In this document: in pieces, positions 8,778 to 17,014 of the stretch
How positions within the stretch are numbered: position 1 is the first letter of the stretch
Layout: the number at the start of each line of letters is the position of its first letter
NCBI GenBank assembly: GCA_031291415.1
Contig: JARLJB010000065.1
Coordinates: forward strand, 1-64,000
DNA: 64,000 nucleotides
Source: Telmatospirillum sp.
GTDB lineage: Bacteria > Pseudomonadota > Alphaproteobacteria > Rhodospirillales > Magnetospirillaceae
Reading direction: 5' to 3'
Program-made: the position numbers and the translations under genes
The notes under the pieces: generated by a model
The model's input: only the letters and a program-made list of their open reading frames with translations
The model's database searches: none
Told to the model about the DNA's origin: nothing

Positions 8778-10064
8778 TCAGCCTTCGATGCACTCTTCCA
8801 GTGTCCGGCGGCCGGGCTTCTTGGCCTGGATCAGAACCGCCATGTTTCCCGGCTTGTGCTGGTTGGCCAGCATCTTCATATGAGCCGTCGGGATCTCCTC
8901 CCAGTCGAAGACCTCTGACATGCAGGGATCGATACGCCGCTCGATGACGAGTTGGTTGGCTTGCGATGCCTGCAGCAGGTTGGCGAAGTGGCTGCCCTGG
9001 ATGCGTTTCTGGCGCATCCAGACGAATCGGGCATCGAAGGTCAGATTGTAGCCGGTGGTCCCGGCACAGAACACCACCATGCCGCCGCGCTTGACGACGT
9101 TGCACGAGACGGGGAAAGTCGCCTCGCCAGGGTGTTCGAAAACGAAATCGACGTCATTGCCCTTGCCGGTGATCTCCCATATCGCCTTGCCGAACTCCCG
9201 CACTCTTTTCATGTAGTCGCTGAAGATCTTGGGGTCACCGTCGACGTCGGGCAATTGTCCCCAACAGTCGAATTTCTTGCGGTTGATGACGCCTTTGGCG
9301 CCCAAATTCATGACGAAGTCTTGCTTGTCGTCTTCGGAGATCACGCCGATCGCGTTGGCTCCCGAAACGGCGATCAACTGGATGGCCATCGACCCCAGGC
9401 CACCGGAAGATCCCCAGACCAGCACGTTATGCCCAGGGCGCAGAATATGCGGGCGGTGCCCGAAGAGCATCCTGTAGGCGGTCGCCAGGGTGAGGATGTA
9501 ACAGCCTGATTCTTCCCATGTCAGATGCTTGGGGCGATCCATCACCTGCTGCGCCTGAACCCTTGTGAACTGGGCGAAGGAGCCGTCCGGTGTCTCATAA
9601 CCCCAGATGCGCTGGCTGGGTGAAAACATCGGATCGCCGCCATTGCATTCCTCGTCGTCGCCGTCGGTCTGGTTGCAGTGCACCACGACTTCGTCGCCGA
9701 CCTTCCATCGTTTGACCCTGGATCCAACCTTCCAGACGATGCCTGCCGCGTCCGATCCGGCAATGTGGTAGGCGGCTTTGTGATAGTCGAACGGCGAAAT
9801 CGGCTTGCCGAGTGCCGCCCAGACACCGTTGTAATTGACGCCGGCGGCCATCACCATGATCAGGATCTCGTGCGAGTCGATTTCCGGCGTGTCGACCACC
9901 TCGCATTGCATTGCAACATTGGGCATTCCGTGGCGCTCGCGGCGGATCGCCCAGGCATACATCTTCGCAGGCACATGTCCGAGCGGGGGAATCTCGCCGA
10001 TTTCATAGAGGTCCTTGACCGCCCGATCTGGCGGAAGATCGAGCATCTGGGCCACATCGCTCAT
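8778..10064 (-). CDS. ccr: Crotonyl-CoA carboxylase/reductase
   Basis: The 428-residue medium-chain dehydrogenase/reductase reductively carboxylates crotonyl-CoA to ethylmalonyl-CoA with NADPH. It is the defining enzyme of the ethylmalonyl-CoA pathway for acetate and C1/C2 assimilation. It has the GroES-like domain with AAGVNYNGVWAALGKP, the Ccr insertion HCNQTDGDDEECNGGDPM, the nucleotide site WGSSGGLGSMAIQL (about 214-227) and the C-terminal FDWEEIPTAHMKM. GAAGGAGAGACGGACA precedes the ATG. It is divergent from ecm, and the two share a 204-225 base regulatory region. Confidence 0.96.
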   Translation of the reverse strand: MSDVAQMLDLPPDRAVKDLYEIGEIPPLGHVPAKMYAWAIRRERHGMPNVAMQCEVVDTPEIDSHEILIMVMAAGVNYNGVWAALGKPISPFDYHKAAYHIAGSDAAGIVWKVGSRVKRWKVGDEVVVHCNQTDGDDEECNGGDPMFSPSQRIWGYETPDGSFAQFTRVQAQQVMDRPKHLTWEESGCYILTLATAYRMLFGHRPHILRPGHNVLVWGSSGGLGSMAIQLIAVSGANAIGVISEDDKQDFVMNLGAKGVINRKKFDCWGQLPDVDGDPKIFSDYMKRVREFGKAIWEITGKGNDVDFVFEHPGEATFPVSCNVVKRGGMVVFCAGTTGYNLTFDARFVWMRQKRIQGSHFANLLQASQANQLVIERRIDPCMSEVFDWEEIPTAHMKMLANQHKPGNMAVLIQAKKPGRRTLEECIEG

Positions 10065-10181
10065 TGTCCGTCTCTCCTTCTTTTCCGAACGCCGACCTCT
10101 CGTATCCGGGTAATCGCACCGGTTGTACAGAGACGCGCCTCGCCGACTTTGTTAAAATGATTCTTATCTTTTTGACTCTTT

Positions 10182-10245
10182 TTTTGCAATGCACAAAATG
10201 ATAGTTTCTTGCGTATTACGCGTTCTGTCGGCAATTTTGATGCCG
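10182..10245. promoter_or_regulatory. ccr/ecm divergent control region with dyads
   Basis: Three dyads lie between the divergent ccr and ecm starts: TTTTGCAATGCACAAAA (10182-10198, core TGC-AAT-GCA), GCGTA-T-TACGC (10211-10221), and CGGCA-N7-TGCCG (10229-10245). The first resembles alphaproteobacterial PhaR-type sites and recurs as a TGC-N3-GCA core before etfB. Which regulator binds is not shown by the sequence. Confidence 0.4.
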
Positions 10246-10289
10246 TGAGATGCTAAGCAATTGAATTCATGGACAATGAGGATAAGGGC

Positions 10290-12326
10290 ATGGGGGACGC
10301 CACCAAGGTCACGTCGGATGCTACCAAAACGGGACAGGGAGAGAACGGGCGGGAGCAGCCTTGGCTGTTTCGGACCTATTCGGGACATTCGTCCGCAGTC
10401 GAGAGCAATCGTCTCTACCGCACCAATCTGGCTCGCGGCCAGACAGGACTATCCGTGGCGTTCGATTTGCCGACGCAGACCGGATATGACTCCGACCATC
10501 CCTTGGCCAAAGGCGAAGTCGGCAAGGTCGGCGTTCCGGTTTGCCACCTGGGCGACATGCGCACGCTCTTTGATGGCATTCCGCAGGACAAGATGAATAC
10601 GTCGATGACCATCAACGCTCCCGCCCCCTGGCTGCTGGCACTTTATGTGGCGGCCGCCGAACGGCAGGGGGGGGCCAGACAGGCGCTGTCGGGGACGACT
10701 CAGAACGACATCATCAAGGAATATCTGTCGCGCGGGACTTACATCTTTCCCCCCGAGCCATCGCTGCGACTGACCACCGACGTCATCGCGTTCACCTACA
10801 GGGAAATGCCCAAGTGGAATCCGATGAACGTCTGTTCCTATCACCTGCAGGAGGCCGGAGCGACGCCGGAGCAGGAACTTTCCTATGCTTTGGCAACCGC
10901 CGTGGCGGTGCTCGACCGGCTTCGTTCGTCAGGCCAGGTGCCGGCAGCCGAATTTGGTCAGGTGGTGGGGCGGATCAGCTTCTTCGTCAACGCCGGCATC
11001 CGTTTCGTCACCGAACTGTGCAAGATGCGCGCTTTTGGGGAGCTGTGGGACGAGATCTGTCTGTCCCGGTACGGTGTCACGGACGAAAAGATGCGGCGGT
11101 TCCGTTACGGGGTTCAGGTCAATTCCCTGGGGTTGACCGAACAGCAGCCGGAAAACAACGTTTACCGCATCCTGCTCGAAATGCTGGCGGTGGTGCTGTC
11201 GAAAAACGCTCGGGCCCGGGCGGTGCAGCTGCCGGCATGGAACGAGGCGCTGGGATTGCCCCGGCCATGGGACCAGCAATGGTCGTTGCGTCTGCAGCAG
11301 GTCGTCGCCTATGAGACGGATCTTCTCGAATTTGGCGATATCTTCGAGGGCTCGACGGAAATCGCTGGTAAGGTCGACGCGCTGAAGACCCAGGCGAAAG
11401 CTGAATTGGCTCGTCTCGACGCAATGGGAGGCGCGGTTGCCGCCGTCGAATCGAGCTACATGAAGCAGCGTCTTGTCGAATCAAACAGCCGTCGGCTGGC
11501 GGCCATCGAATCGGGCCGTCAGACGGTCGTCGGCGTCAATCGCTTTACCGAAGGAGAGCCAAGCCCGCTTGCCAACAGCGAGGGGGCGGTTCTCACCGTC
11601 GATCCCCAGGCCGAGGCACAGCAGATCGCCAGTCTGGAGGCATGGCGGCGTGAGCGCGACGGCCACGCCGTGGCGGCGGCTCTCGATGCTCTTCAGCGGG
11701 CCGCCCGCGAGGGAACGAATATCATGGAAGCATCGATTGCCTGCGCACATGCCGGTGTTACCGGCGGAGAATGGGCCGACCAGCTTCGCCAGATCTTCGG
11801 TGAGTACCGCGCGCCGACCGGTGTCGGGCGGGCCGCCGGGACGGGCGCCGGACGAGGTTTGCAGGAGGTCCGCGAAAAGGTCGGGCAGGTCAGCGAACGG
11901 CTCGGACGACGGATCAAGATGCTGGTCGGCAAGCCTGGCCTTGACGGTCATTCGAACGGTGCCGAGCAGATCGCCGTCCGTGCCAGGGATGTTGGGATGG
12001 AAGTGGTTTATCAGGGAATCCGTCTGACGCCAGCGCAGATCGTCAATACCGCCCTCGAAGAAGGCGTGCATGTGGTCGGTTTGTCGGTCCTGTCCGGGTC
12101 ACATGTCTCCTTGGTGACTGAGGTGTTGGAGCGCATGCGGTCGGCCGGCCTGGGCGATGTGCCGGTGGTCGCCGGCGGGATCATTCCACCCGAGGACGAG
12201 CGTCAGCTGTTGGCCTCCGGTTGTGCCCGTGTATACACGCCGAAGGATTTTGATCTGACGCTTATCATGGACGATATCGTCGGGCTTGTGAGCCAGGCCG
12301 ACACGCTTTCGGTCGATCGGAACTGA
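10290..12326 (+). CDS. ecm: Ethylmalonyl-CoA mutase (B12-dependent, MeaA type)
   Basis: Single-chain coenzyme-B12 mutase of about 678 residues that isomerises (2R)-ethylmalonyl-CoA to (2S)-methylsuccinyl-CoA, between Ccr and Mcd. The N-terminal TIM barrel begins PWLFRTYSGHS and includes SVAFDLPTQTGYDSDHP and NPMNVCSYHLQEAG. The C-terminal cobalamin domain has the base-off motif GLDGHSNG (His at about residue 553), then LSVLSGSH and VAGGIIP. The ATG at 10290 is preferred because GAGGA lies seven bases before it; the upstream ATG at 10269 has no such site. Length fits MeaA-type mutases rather than two-subunit methylmalonyl-CoA mutase. Confidence 0.94.
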   Translation: MGDATKVTSDATKTGQGENGREQPWLFRTYSGHSSAVESNRLYRTNLARGQTGLSVAFDLPTQTGYDSDHPLAKGEVGKVGVPVCHLGDMRTLFDGIPQDKMNTSMTINAPAPWLLALYVAAAERQGGARQALSGTTQNDIIKEYLSRGTYIFPPEPSLRLTTDVIAFTYREMPKWNPMNVCSYHLQEAGATPEQELSYALATAVAVLDRLRSSGQVPAAEFGQVVGRISFFVNAGIRFVTELCKMRAFGELWDEICLSRYGVTDEKMRRFRYGVQVNSLGLTEQQPENNVYRILLEMLAVVLSKNARARAVQLPAWNEALGLPRPWDQQWSLRLQQVVAYETDLLEFGDIFEGSTEIAGKVDALKTQAKAELARLDAMGGAVAAVESSYMKQRLVESNSRRLAAIESGRQTVVGVNRFTEGEPSPLANSEGAVLTVDPQAEAQQIASLEAWRRERDGHAVAAALDALQRAAREGTNIMEASIACAHAGVTGGEWADQLRQIFGEYRAPTGVGRAAGTGAGRGLQEVREKVGQVSERLGRRIKMLVGKPGLDGHSNGAEQIAVRARDVGMEVVYQGIRLTPAQIVNTALEEGVHVVGLSVLSGSHVSLVTEVLERMRSAGLGDVPVVAGGIIPPEDERQLLASGCARVYTPKDFDLTLIMDDIVGLVSQADTLSVDRN

Positions 12327-12382
12327 TGCCAGGTTGCGGTGACCGAAACCGGTCGCCGCAATTTGCCATGACGCGGACGCGA

Positions 12383-12814
12383 TCAACCCGGTGGCAGAAC
12401 CGGAATCGGCGACGCCTTGTGATTCAGGCGATCCGTGGCAAAATCCTCATCGATCTCGGGACTGAGCGTATTGCGCAGGTAGACGACGACGCCGTCCCGG
12501 TAGGCCTGCAGAATCGGCGACCAGGTGACATAAACGCTGCCAAAACTTTCGAACGCCAGAACTTTCCGGCTGTCGCGGGCATTTTCAATCGCCGCTTCCA
12601 AGTCGTCGGTTACGCCGACGTAAATCCATTTGGGATGGACGCCGCGATGCCACATCACATAGACGCCCCCCAAGCCGGTGAGGCCTGCCTCTTTCGGGCG
12701 CAGTCGCAGCAGTCGTTGAAAATAGCCACGCTCATCGCGGTACCATTTGACGTCGACAGGCTCGTCCTGGGGTGAGGGATAGGCTTCCTTTTTTTTCCAG
12801 AAGCGCAGGTTCAT
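12383..12814 (-). CDS. Small GIY-YIG-like domain protein
   Basis: The 143-residue protein ends 56 bases from ecm in convergent orientation. The central segment reads GGVYVMWH (about 49-56) followed by WIYVGVTDDLEAAI (about 63-76), matching the spacing and glycines of the GIY-YIG nuclease fold. The usual downstream catalytic Arg and Glu are not obvious, so it may be a non-catalytic or divergent member. There is no signal peptide or membrane segment. Function is unknown; neighbours give no clue. Confidence 0.6.
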   Translation of the reverse strand: MNLRFWKKKEAYPSPQDEPVDVKWYRDERGYFQRLLRLRPKEAGLTGLGGVYVMWHRGVHPKWIYVGVTDDLEAAIENARDSRKVLAFESFGSVYVTWSPILQAYRDGVVVYLRNTLSPEIDEDFATDRLNHKASPIPVLPPG

Positions 12815-13000
12815 CGTCGCTCAAATCACCAAACATGGGGAAGACGTGGTTTCGGGCGTCTTATCCACGCCTTACCATATGATTTAAATCCGAAATGGCT
12901 GGAAACAACAGCGTCCAGCTTGGCCCGACATGCATTTCACGGATGAATCCCTGTGGAACATCCGCAATAGCATAACGCAGACGGGCTCGGGACAACTCGG

Positions 13001-13052
13001 GCACCTTGGCTCCATGCGCCACCCGGATGAGGGGCGCATGGAGCCAAGGTGC
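13001..13052. terminator. 20+12+20 perfect inverted repeat
   Basis: Arm 13001-13020 (GCACCTTGGCTCCATGCGCC) and its exact reverse complement 13033-13052 flank a 12-base spacer. It begins 18 bases beyond the stop of the minus-strand gene at 13071-14180. A hairpin terminator is the simplest reading, but no T-run follows and 20 perfect pairs is unusually long. Confidence 0.6.
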
Positions 13053-13070
13053 TAATTCCCGATAAACGCT

Positions 13071-14180
13071 TCAGGATTCGAGGGGAGGCTGTTTGGCAAG
13101 CCACTCAAACACCTGCGGTGCGATGGCTTTGCAGGTGATTTGCGCCGAAATGGCCAACTGGCTTTTTTCCTGTTCGACATGCAGCAGGCTTTCCACCAGC
13201 TTGCGTAACACGTCCTTGGCAAAGGCCGGACGGGACAGAACGGCTCTGATCTTGTTGCCAAAGGCAAGCTTCATCGCGGCGATCAGAACGTCCGCCTTGT
13301 CCATATTGAGGCGTTCCATTTCTTCGAGATTGTCGGCGGCGATGTAACAGAGAACATCGCCATAGATCCGGGCCGCCGGCTTTTCCAGCGCGGCGCAGAC
13401 CATGTAGAACGCTTTGTCCCGGCAGAAAAACTCGAATGCGTCGTCGCCCAGTGCCTGGCGATAAAAGCCGTACATGTCCTTGGACCAAGTGGCGATGCCG
13501 CCGACGGCAGCCGGTCGGACGGCCACGATCGTTACGAAATCGGCGCCGGCGGTTGCCTTGGCCTTCTTGATCGTCGGCTGGTCGAACTTGGCGAACTCGC
13601 GAATTCCCTCGGCGCTGTTCAGGGCTACGATGTTCTCGCCCAGTTCCAGCAGTTGGGCGGACGACAGCTCGGCATAGGCGGACAGCAACGGCAGTTGCCA
13701 GTCGAACGCCATGTAACGGGAAATGTCGCGAACCTTGCGTTGGTCGAAACCGCCACCAGTAACCCGCTCGACCTGCTCGGTCGTCTTGAAGAAGAGAAAT
13801 CGCGTTTTGGTGACCGTTTCGGTGACGATTTCCTCTTCTTCGCGGGTGTCCTGCTCCAGGAAATAACGGGCGCAAGTTTTGACCAGCAATTGCTGGATCT
13901 GCGCCAAATTGATGCCGCAAACCAACGGTGCATCGGGATCGGTGACCGGCTTGCCATCCTTGCCGACGACGATCTTCTCGGCCAAAGGGGCGTTGGCTTT
14001 ATAGGTCTGGATGAAACTGAAAAGAATGTCAGGATTGTGGATGACGTCCTTGTAGCTAATTTCCTTGCCAAGAATACCCTTCGCCTGGAAGACCTCGATC
14101 ACCTTTTTCAGGCCATCAATGACGCCACGCTTCGTCTCATTAGGGATGTCTATAGGAGGGGGGAGTTGTGGTAACGCCAT
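13071..14180 (-). CDS. Uncharacterised 369-residue cytoplasmic protein
   Basis: I do not recognise this protein. It has no signal peptide and no clear membrane segment. The N-terminal 100 residues look helical, with PLPPPID-type proline runs at the extreme start. An acidic/threonine stretch (TREEEEIVTETVTKT, about 112-126) precedes a glycine-rich turn (VTGGGFD), and the C-terminal half is Ala/Leu-rich and probably alpha-helical. Codon use is like its neighbours, so it is probably a real gene. It is monocistronic: unrelated genes on both sides, a long hairpin 18 bases after its stop and about 280 bases upstream without a gene. Confidence 0.7.
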   Translation of the reverse strand: MALPQLPPPIDIPNETKRGVIDGLKKVIEVFQAKGILGKEISYKDVIHNPDILFSFIQTYKANAPLAEKIVVGKDGKPVTDPDAPLVCGINLAQIQQLLVKTCARYFLEQDTREEEEIVTETVTKTRFLFFKTTEQVERVTGGGFDQRKVRDISRYMAFDWQLPLLSAYAELSSAQLLELGENIVALNSAEGIREFAKFDQPTIKKAKATAGADFVTIVAVRPAAVGGIATWSKDMYGFYRQALGDDAFEFFCRDKAFYMVCAALEKPAARIYGDVLCYIAADNLEEMERLNMDKADVLIAAMKLAFGNKIRAVLSRPAFAKDVLRKLVESLLHVEQEKSQLAISAQITCKAIAPQVFEWLAKQPPLES

Positions 14181-14457
14181 TGCACCAATATCCCAATCAG
14201 GAATGACGACAAAATCGTCCTAATATCACGCCCGGTCAATAACATTTGAGATCAGAGCGAATTCTGGTGGATTGTCCCGCTTTTCTGCGCACGAACCTAA
14301 CTGCTTAATCGCTCCTCACAAATGCTGCTGTGAAAGAGTTCCTTGGCGGTTGTTTCAATGCCTCCGTCATTCGCGAGAACAGATCTGCGCCGGAAGTATC
14401 TTTGCCTCAATAGCTTTTACGCCGACCACGGAGCTGTTCCGTTGGCACAAAAGGCTT

Positions 14458-14694
14458 TCAGAAATTGTTGGCGAAGGCGCAGCCGCCCTGGCATCCCCCG
14501 GCCGGGCAGCGCGGCGGTTCCGCAGCGGCGCTTTTGCCGACCGACGGAGCCATGATGGCCTTGCTGATCTGCCTGTCCTGGCACTCCGGACAACAGATTT
14601 CGCCGGCAGCAGCCTTGGCATCGTAGTCGGCGGAATTGGAGAACCACTCGTCGAAGACGTGACCATGGCTGCACTGTACGCTGTAAAGAATCAT
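14458..14694 (-). CDS. Short DUF1178-type zinc-ribbon protein
   Basis: The 78-residue protein opens ILYSVQCSHGHVFDEWF, continues NSADYDAK and has the CPEC pair with ISKAIMAP. This is the N-terminal zinc-ribbon pattern of the DUF1178 family. Those proteins usually run to about 150 residues; here the chain ends early after a cysteine-rich tail (CPAGGCQGGC). The ATG codes ATG-ATT-CTT and the frame has no obvious break further on, so this looks like a naturally short form rather than a frameshift. Metal binding is inferred from the cysteines; role unknown. Confidence 0.7.
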   Translation of the reverse strand: MILYSVQCSHGHVFDEWFSNSADYDAKAAAGEICCPECQDRQISKAIMAPSVGKSAAAEPPRCPAGGCQGGCAFANNF

Positions 14695-14820
14695 TCGATC
14701 GCTCCGCTATGGACCATTCCTGGTTCTACCCAGCCTGCGTGGGAAAAATCAAGTGTGGCGGCTTGGTTGGAAAGGGTCCCCGGGCGGCGGGCGGATTGGC
14801 TTCCGCCCTCTGATCACCGG

Positions 14821-15792
14821 TCAGCCGAACAGGCTCTTGAGCAATTTTGCCAGGGGAGTGTGAGAATTGTCGGCGACGCCTGGCGCGGGGGGCATCGGCG
14901 CTGAAATCTGCGCGGCGCTTTGCGAGCCGTCGGTGTAGGCCACCTGTTGCACCTTTTCCGTCGAGGCGGCGGCTTCGGCTGCCGCCGCTGCCGCCTGCAA
15001 ACGGGTGGGGACATAGGTTGGTGGCCATTGTCCGGTTTCGAACGGCCATGGCTGGTCGTTCCTGGCGGTCTTGACATGTCCGTGACGGGACGCCGTCGGC
15101 TCTGTCGCGGCGGTGGCGGAGGAGCCCGGTTCGAGTTCGGCATACTGCTTCATCGGCCGATCGATCGAATGATGGATCTTGTCGTAGACGGCCGCAACGC
15201 TGCGCGGCGAGTGATCCGTGTCGTAAAAGACCGACGGATTCTTGCGAGCCGCGAGCGGCAGAAGCTCGACAGCCGACTGAGCCGGATTTTGCACCTGGGC
15301 TTTCAGAACCTTGGCGGCACCGCTGGGGCCCAGGAAATGGGCCATGTACAGATCGGTCGAATCGACCGGTCTGCCCAGATTCTTTTCCAGCCAGGCTTTG
15401 TTGTCTTTGGCATATTCGCCGGCCATCATCGCCGAAATCTGCGGATCTCGGCGCAGATCGAGAATCTGTTGGCGAGCCTTTGCGTCGTGCACGCCGTAAT
15501 CGCCTTTGTGGTTGCGATGAATTTGCTCGGCCAAGTCGCCCAGGCCGTGCTCGCCTCCGTGGGTCTTGATCAGATGGAGCCAGGTGTTCCTGGTGAATTG
15601 AAACAAACCGGCAGCCGACGAGGCGCGCGATCCGGCTTCTGATTCGAACGCGCTCTCCTTGCCTGCCTGAGCCATCAAATAGCTAAAGCTGACGCCCGTG
15701 CTCTTGCTGGCTGACTGGATGTTGGGAAGTACGCGGCTCGCTGCCGGCTGCGCCGCCAGTTGAACGCCGGTTTGGGGATCCGACTGCTTCAT
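14821..15792 (-). CDS. Lytic-transglycosylase-fold protein without a signal peptide
   Basis: The 323-residue protein has an SLT-like lysozyme fold in its first half: AQAGKESAFESEAGS (about 41-55, presumed catalytic Glu in GKES) and SAAGLFQFTRNTWL, the counterpart of the GLMQ motif. ADNKAWL and MAHFLGPSGAAK follow. The C-terminal third is low-complexity, rich in Ala, Pro and Ser, and resembles a linker or secretion tail. The N terminus (MKQSDPQTGVQLAAQP) has no Sec signal, so export would need another route such as the flagellar or a type I system. No flagellar genes are nearby. It would cleave the glycan strand of peptidoglycan. Confidence 0.78.
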   Translation of the reverse strand: MKQSDPQTGVQLAAQPAASRVLPNIQSASKSTGVSFSYLMAQAGKESAFESEAGSRASSAAGLFQFTRNTWLHLIKTHGGEHGLGDLAEQIHRNHKGDYGVHDAKARQQILDLRRDPQISAMMAGEYAKDNKAWLEKNLGRPVDSTDLYMAHFLGPSGAAKVLKAQVQNPAQSAVELLPLAARKNPSVFYDTDHSPRSVAAVYDKIHHSIDRPMKQYAELEPGSSATAATEPTASRHGHVKTARNDQPWPFETGQWPPTYVPTRLQAAAAAAEAAASTEKVQQVAYTDGSQSAAQISAPMPPAPGVADNSHTPLAKLLKSLFG

Positions 15793-15883
15793 CTGTTCTG
15801 CCTCCGACCGGATAAGCCCACATCCTACGAGGTTAAGAGTTAAAGAATAACAAACACCGATAACGGTTCCGAGTATGACGCCT

Positions 15884-15918
15884 GTTTTCTCCCTTTCCCA
15901 TCAGGAAAGGGAGAAAAC
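15884..15918 (-). terminator. Hairpin downstream of ribB
   Basis: The arm GTTTTCTCCCTTTCC (15884-15898) pairs perfectly with 15904-15918 around CATCA. It starts about 29 bases beyond the ribB stop on the minus strand and before the transglycosylase gene, so it should end the ribB transcript. Confidence 0.65.
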
Positions 15919-15946
15919 CGGAAAATAAGCGCTACCGGATAAAGGC

Positions 15947-16612
15947 TTACCTATGATTGCCAATGCTCTCGCGATAGGCGACCAGATCCTCGATTGTTAC
16001 CATCGGCATCCCATGACGGACGGCGAAATCCGCGAGTTGCGGCAAGCGGGCCATCGTTCCATCCTCGTTCGTCAGTTCACAAAGGACGCCGACCGGCTTG
16101 CGGCCGGCCTGGATCATCAGCTCGAGCGTCGCCTCCGTGTGGCCGCGGCGGCCAAGAATGCCGTCGGGATGGGCGCGCAGGGGGAAAACGTGACCTGGGC
16201 GGGCAAGGTCCTCGGGGCGGGCGTTATCGGCGATAGCGGCCCGGATCGTCGTAACCCGATCGGCCGCCGACACGCCGGTCGTTACGCCCTCCTTGGCTTC
16301 GATGGTGACTGAAAACGCCGTGCCATAATGCGACGTATTGTTCTCGACCATCGGCGGAAGATCGAGTTCCCTCATCTTGGCGTCGCTCAATACCAGGCAG
16401 ACGATGCCCGAGCATTCGCGGATCAAAAGAGCCATCTGCTGCGGTGTGATGGTTTCGGCGGGGAAAATGATATCGCCTTCATTTTCGCGGTCTTCGTCGT
16501 CGGCGACGATGACGCCTCCGCCTTGCCGGATCTGGTCAAGGGCGCGGAGAACCCGTTGTTCGGGGGTGCCAAAACGGAAAAGCGGGCTAACGTCGTTCAA
16601 AATCTGATTCAT
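15947..16612 (-). CDS. ribB: 3,4-dihydroxy-2-butanone 4-phosphate synthase
   Basis: The 221-residue enzyme makes the four-carbon riboflavin precursor from ribulose 5-phosphate, releasing formate. Motifs: [20 protein letters not shown] (acidic active-site loop), [38 protein letters not shown] and [10 protein letters not shown]. The GTP cyclohydrolase II domain found in RibBA fusions is absent. The ATG at 16612 is used because the upstream extension is the translated riboswitch expression platform. It is controlled by the FMN riboswitch directly upstream. Confidence 0.95.
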   Translation of the reverse strand: MNQILNDVSPLFRFGTPEQRVLRALDQIRQGGGVIVADDEDRENEGDIIFPAETITPQQMALLIRECSGIVCLVLSDAKMRELDLPPMVENNTSHYGTAFSVTIEAKEGVTTGVSAADRVTTIRAAIADNARPEDLARPGHVFPLRAHPDGILGRRGHTEATLELMIQAGRKPVGVLCELTNEDGTMARLPQLADFAVRHGMPMVTIEDLVAYRESIGNHR

Positions 16613-16674
16613 GATACTCAACTCTCGACTGAGGTGAGCCTGAACCAGGGCAATCAAAGAACTTCCGTCCCCTA

Positions 16675-16687
16675 CCGCCAAAGGCGG
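16675..16687 (-). promoter_or_regulatory. Possible expression-platform hairpin of the FMN riboswitch
   Basis: CCGCC-AAA-GGCGG lies between the aptamer and the ribB start, about 65 bases before the ATG. It could act in the switch, but it is not followed by a T-run and does not cover the start. Whether control is at transcription or translation cannot be decided. Confidence 0.35.
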
Positions 16688-16746
16688 CAAGATCCGGGCG
16701 CTGACCAGCAGACATCGGCGTCCCCGCCATCGACTGCGGTCGGCTC

Positions 16747-16898
16747 GTCCTCTTCCATCCGGACTATCACCGTCGGCTCCGGTTTTGCACCGGATCTGCA
16801 GACCTCATCACGATCGATTGCGATGAGCGCTCGCGGGCTTTCCTCGTGATCTGGCGAGGATTTACCGCCGGTCGGGTATTTCACCCTGCCCTGAGAAC
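16747..16898 (-). ncRNA. FMN riboswitch (RFN element)
   Basis: On the minus strand the leader carries the conserved RFN blocks in order: AGGGCAGGGTGAAATACCCG, ACCGGCGGTAAA, AGCCCGCGAGC, GCAGATCCGGTG, AGAGCCGACGG-like GGAGCCGACGGTGATAG and GTCCGGATGGAAGAGGA. These match the six-stem aptamer that binds FMN and represses riboflavin genes. It ends about 135 bases upstream of ribB. Confidence 0.95.
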
Positions 16899-17014
16899 AA
16901 GCAGTGGTCTCGTCCCGAAAGACGAAACCACGACGAAACTTTGATCCCTCCGAGGGAAGGCCGTCAAGGGCAAGCCGCCAAAATCACAAGAATAATATGG
17001 TTATCGTTTGATCT

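Noticed and set aside
14272-14904. 210-codon plus-strand frame opposite the DUF1178 gene
   Set aside because: The minus strand encodes a recognisable zinc-ribbon protein here; the plus translation shows nothing.
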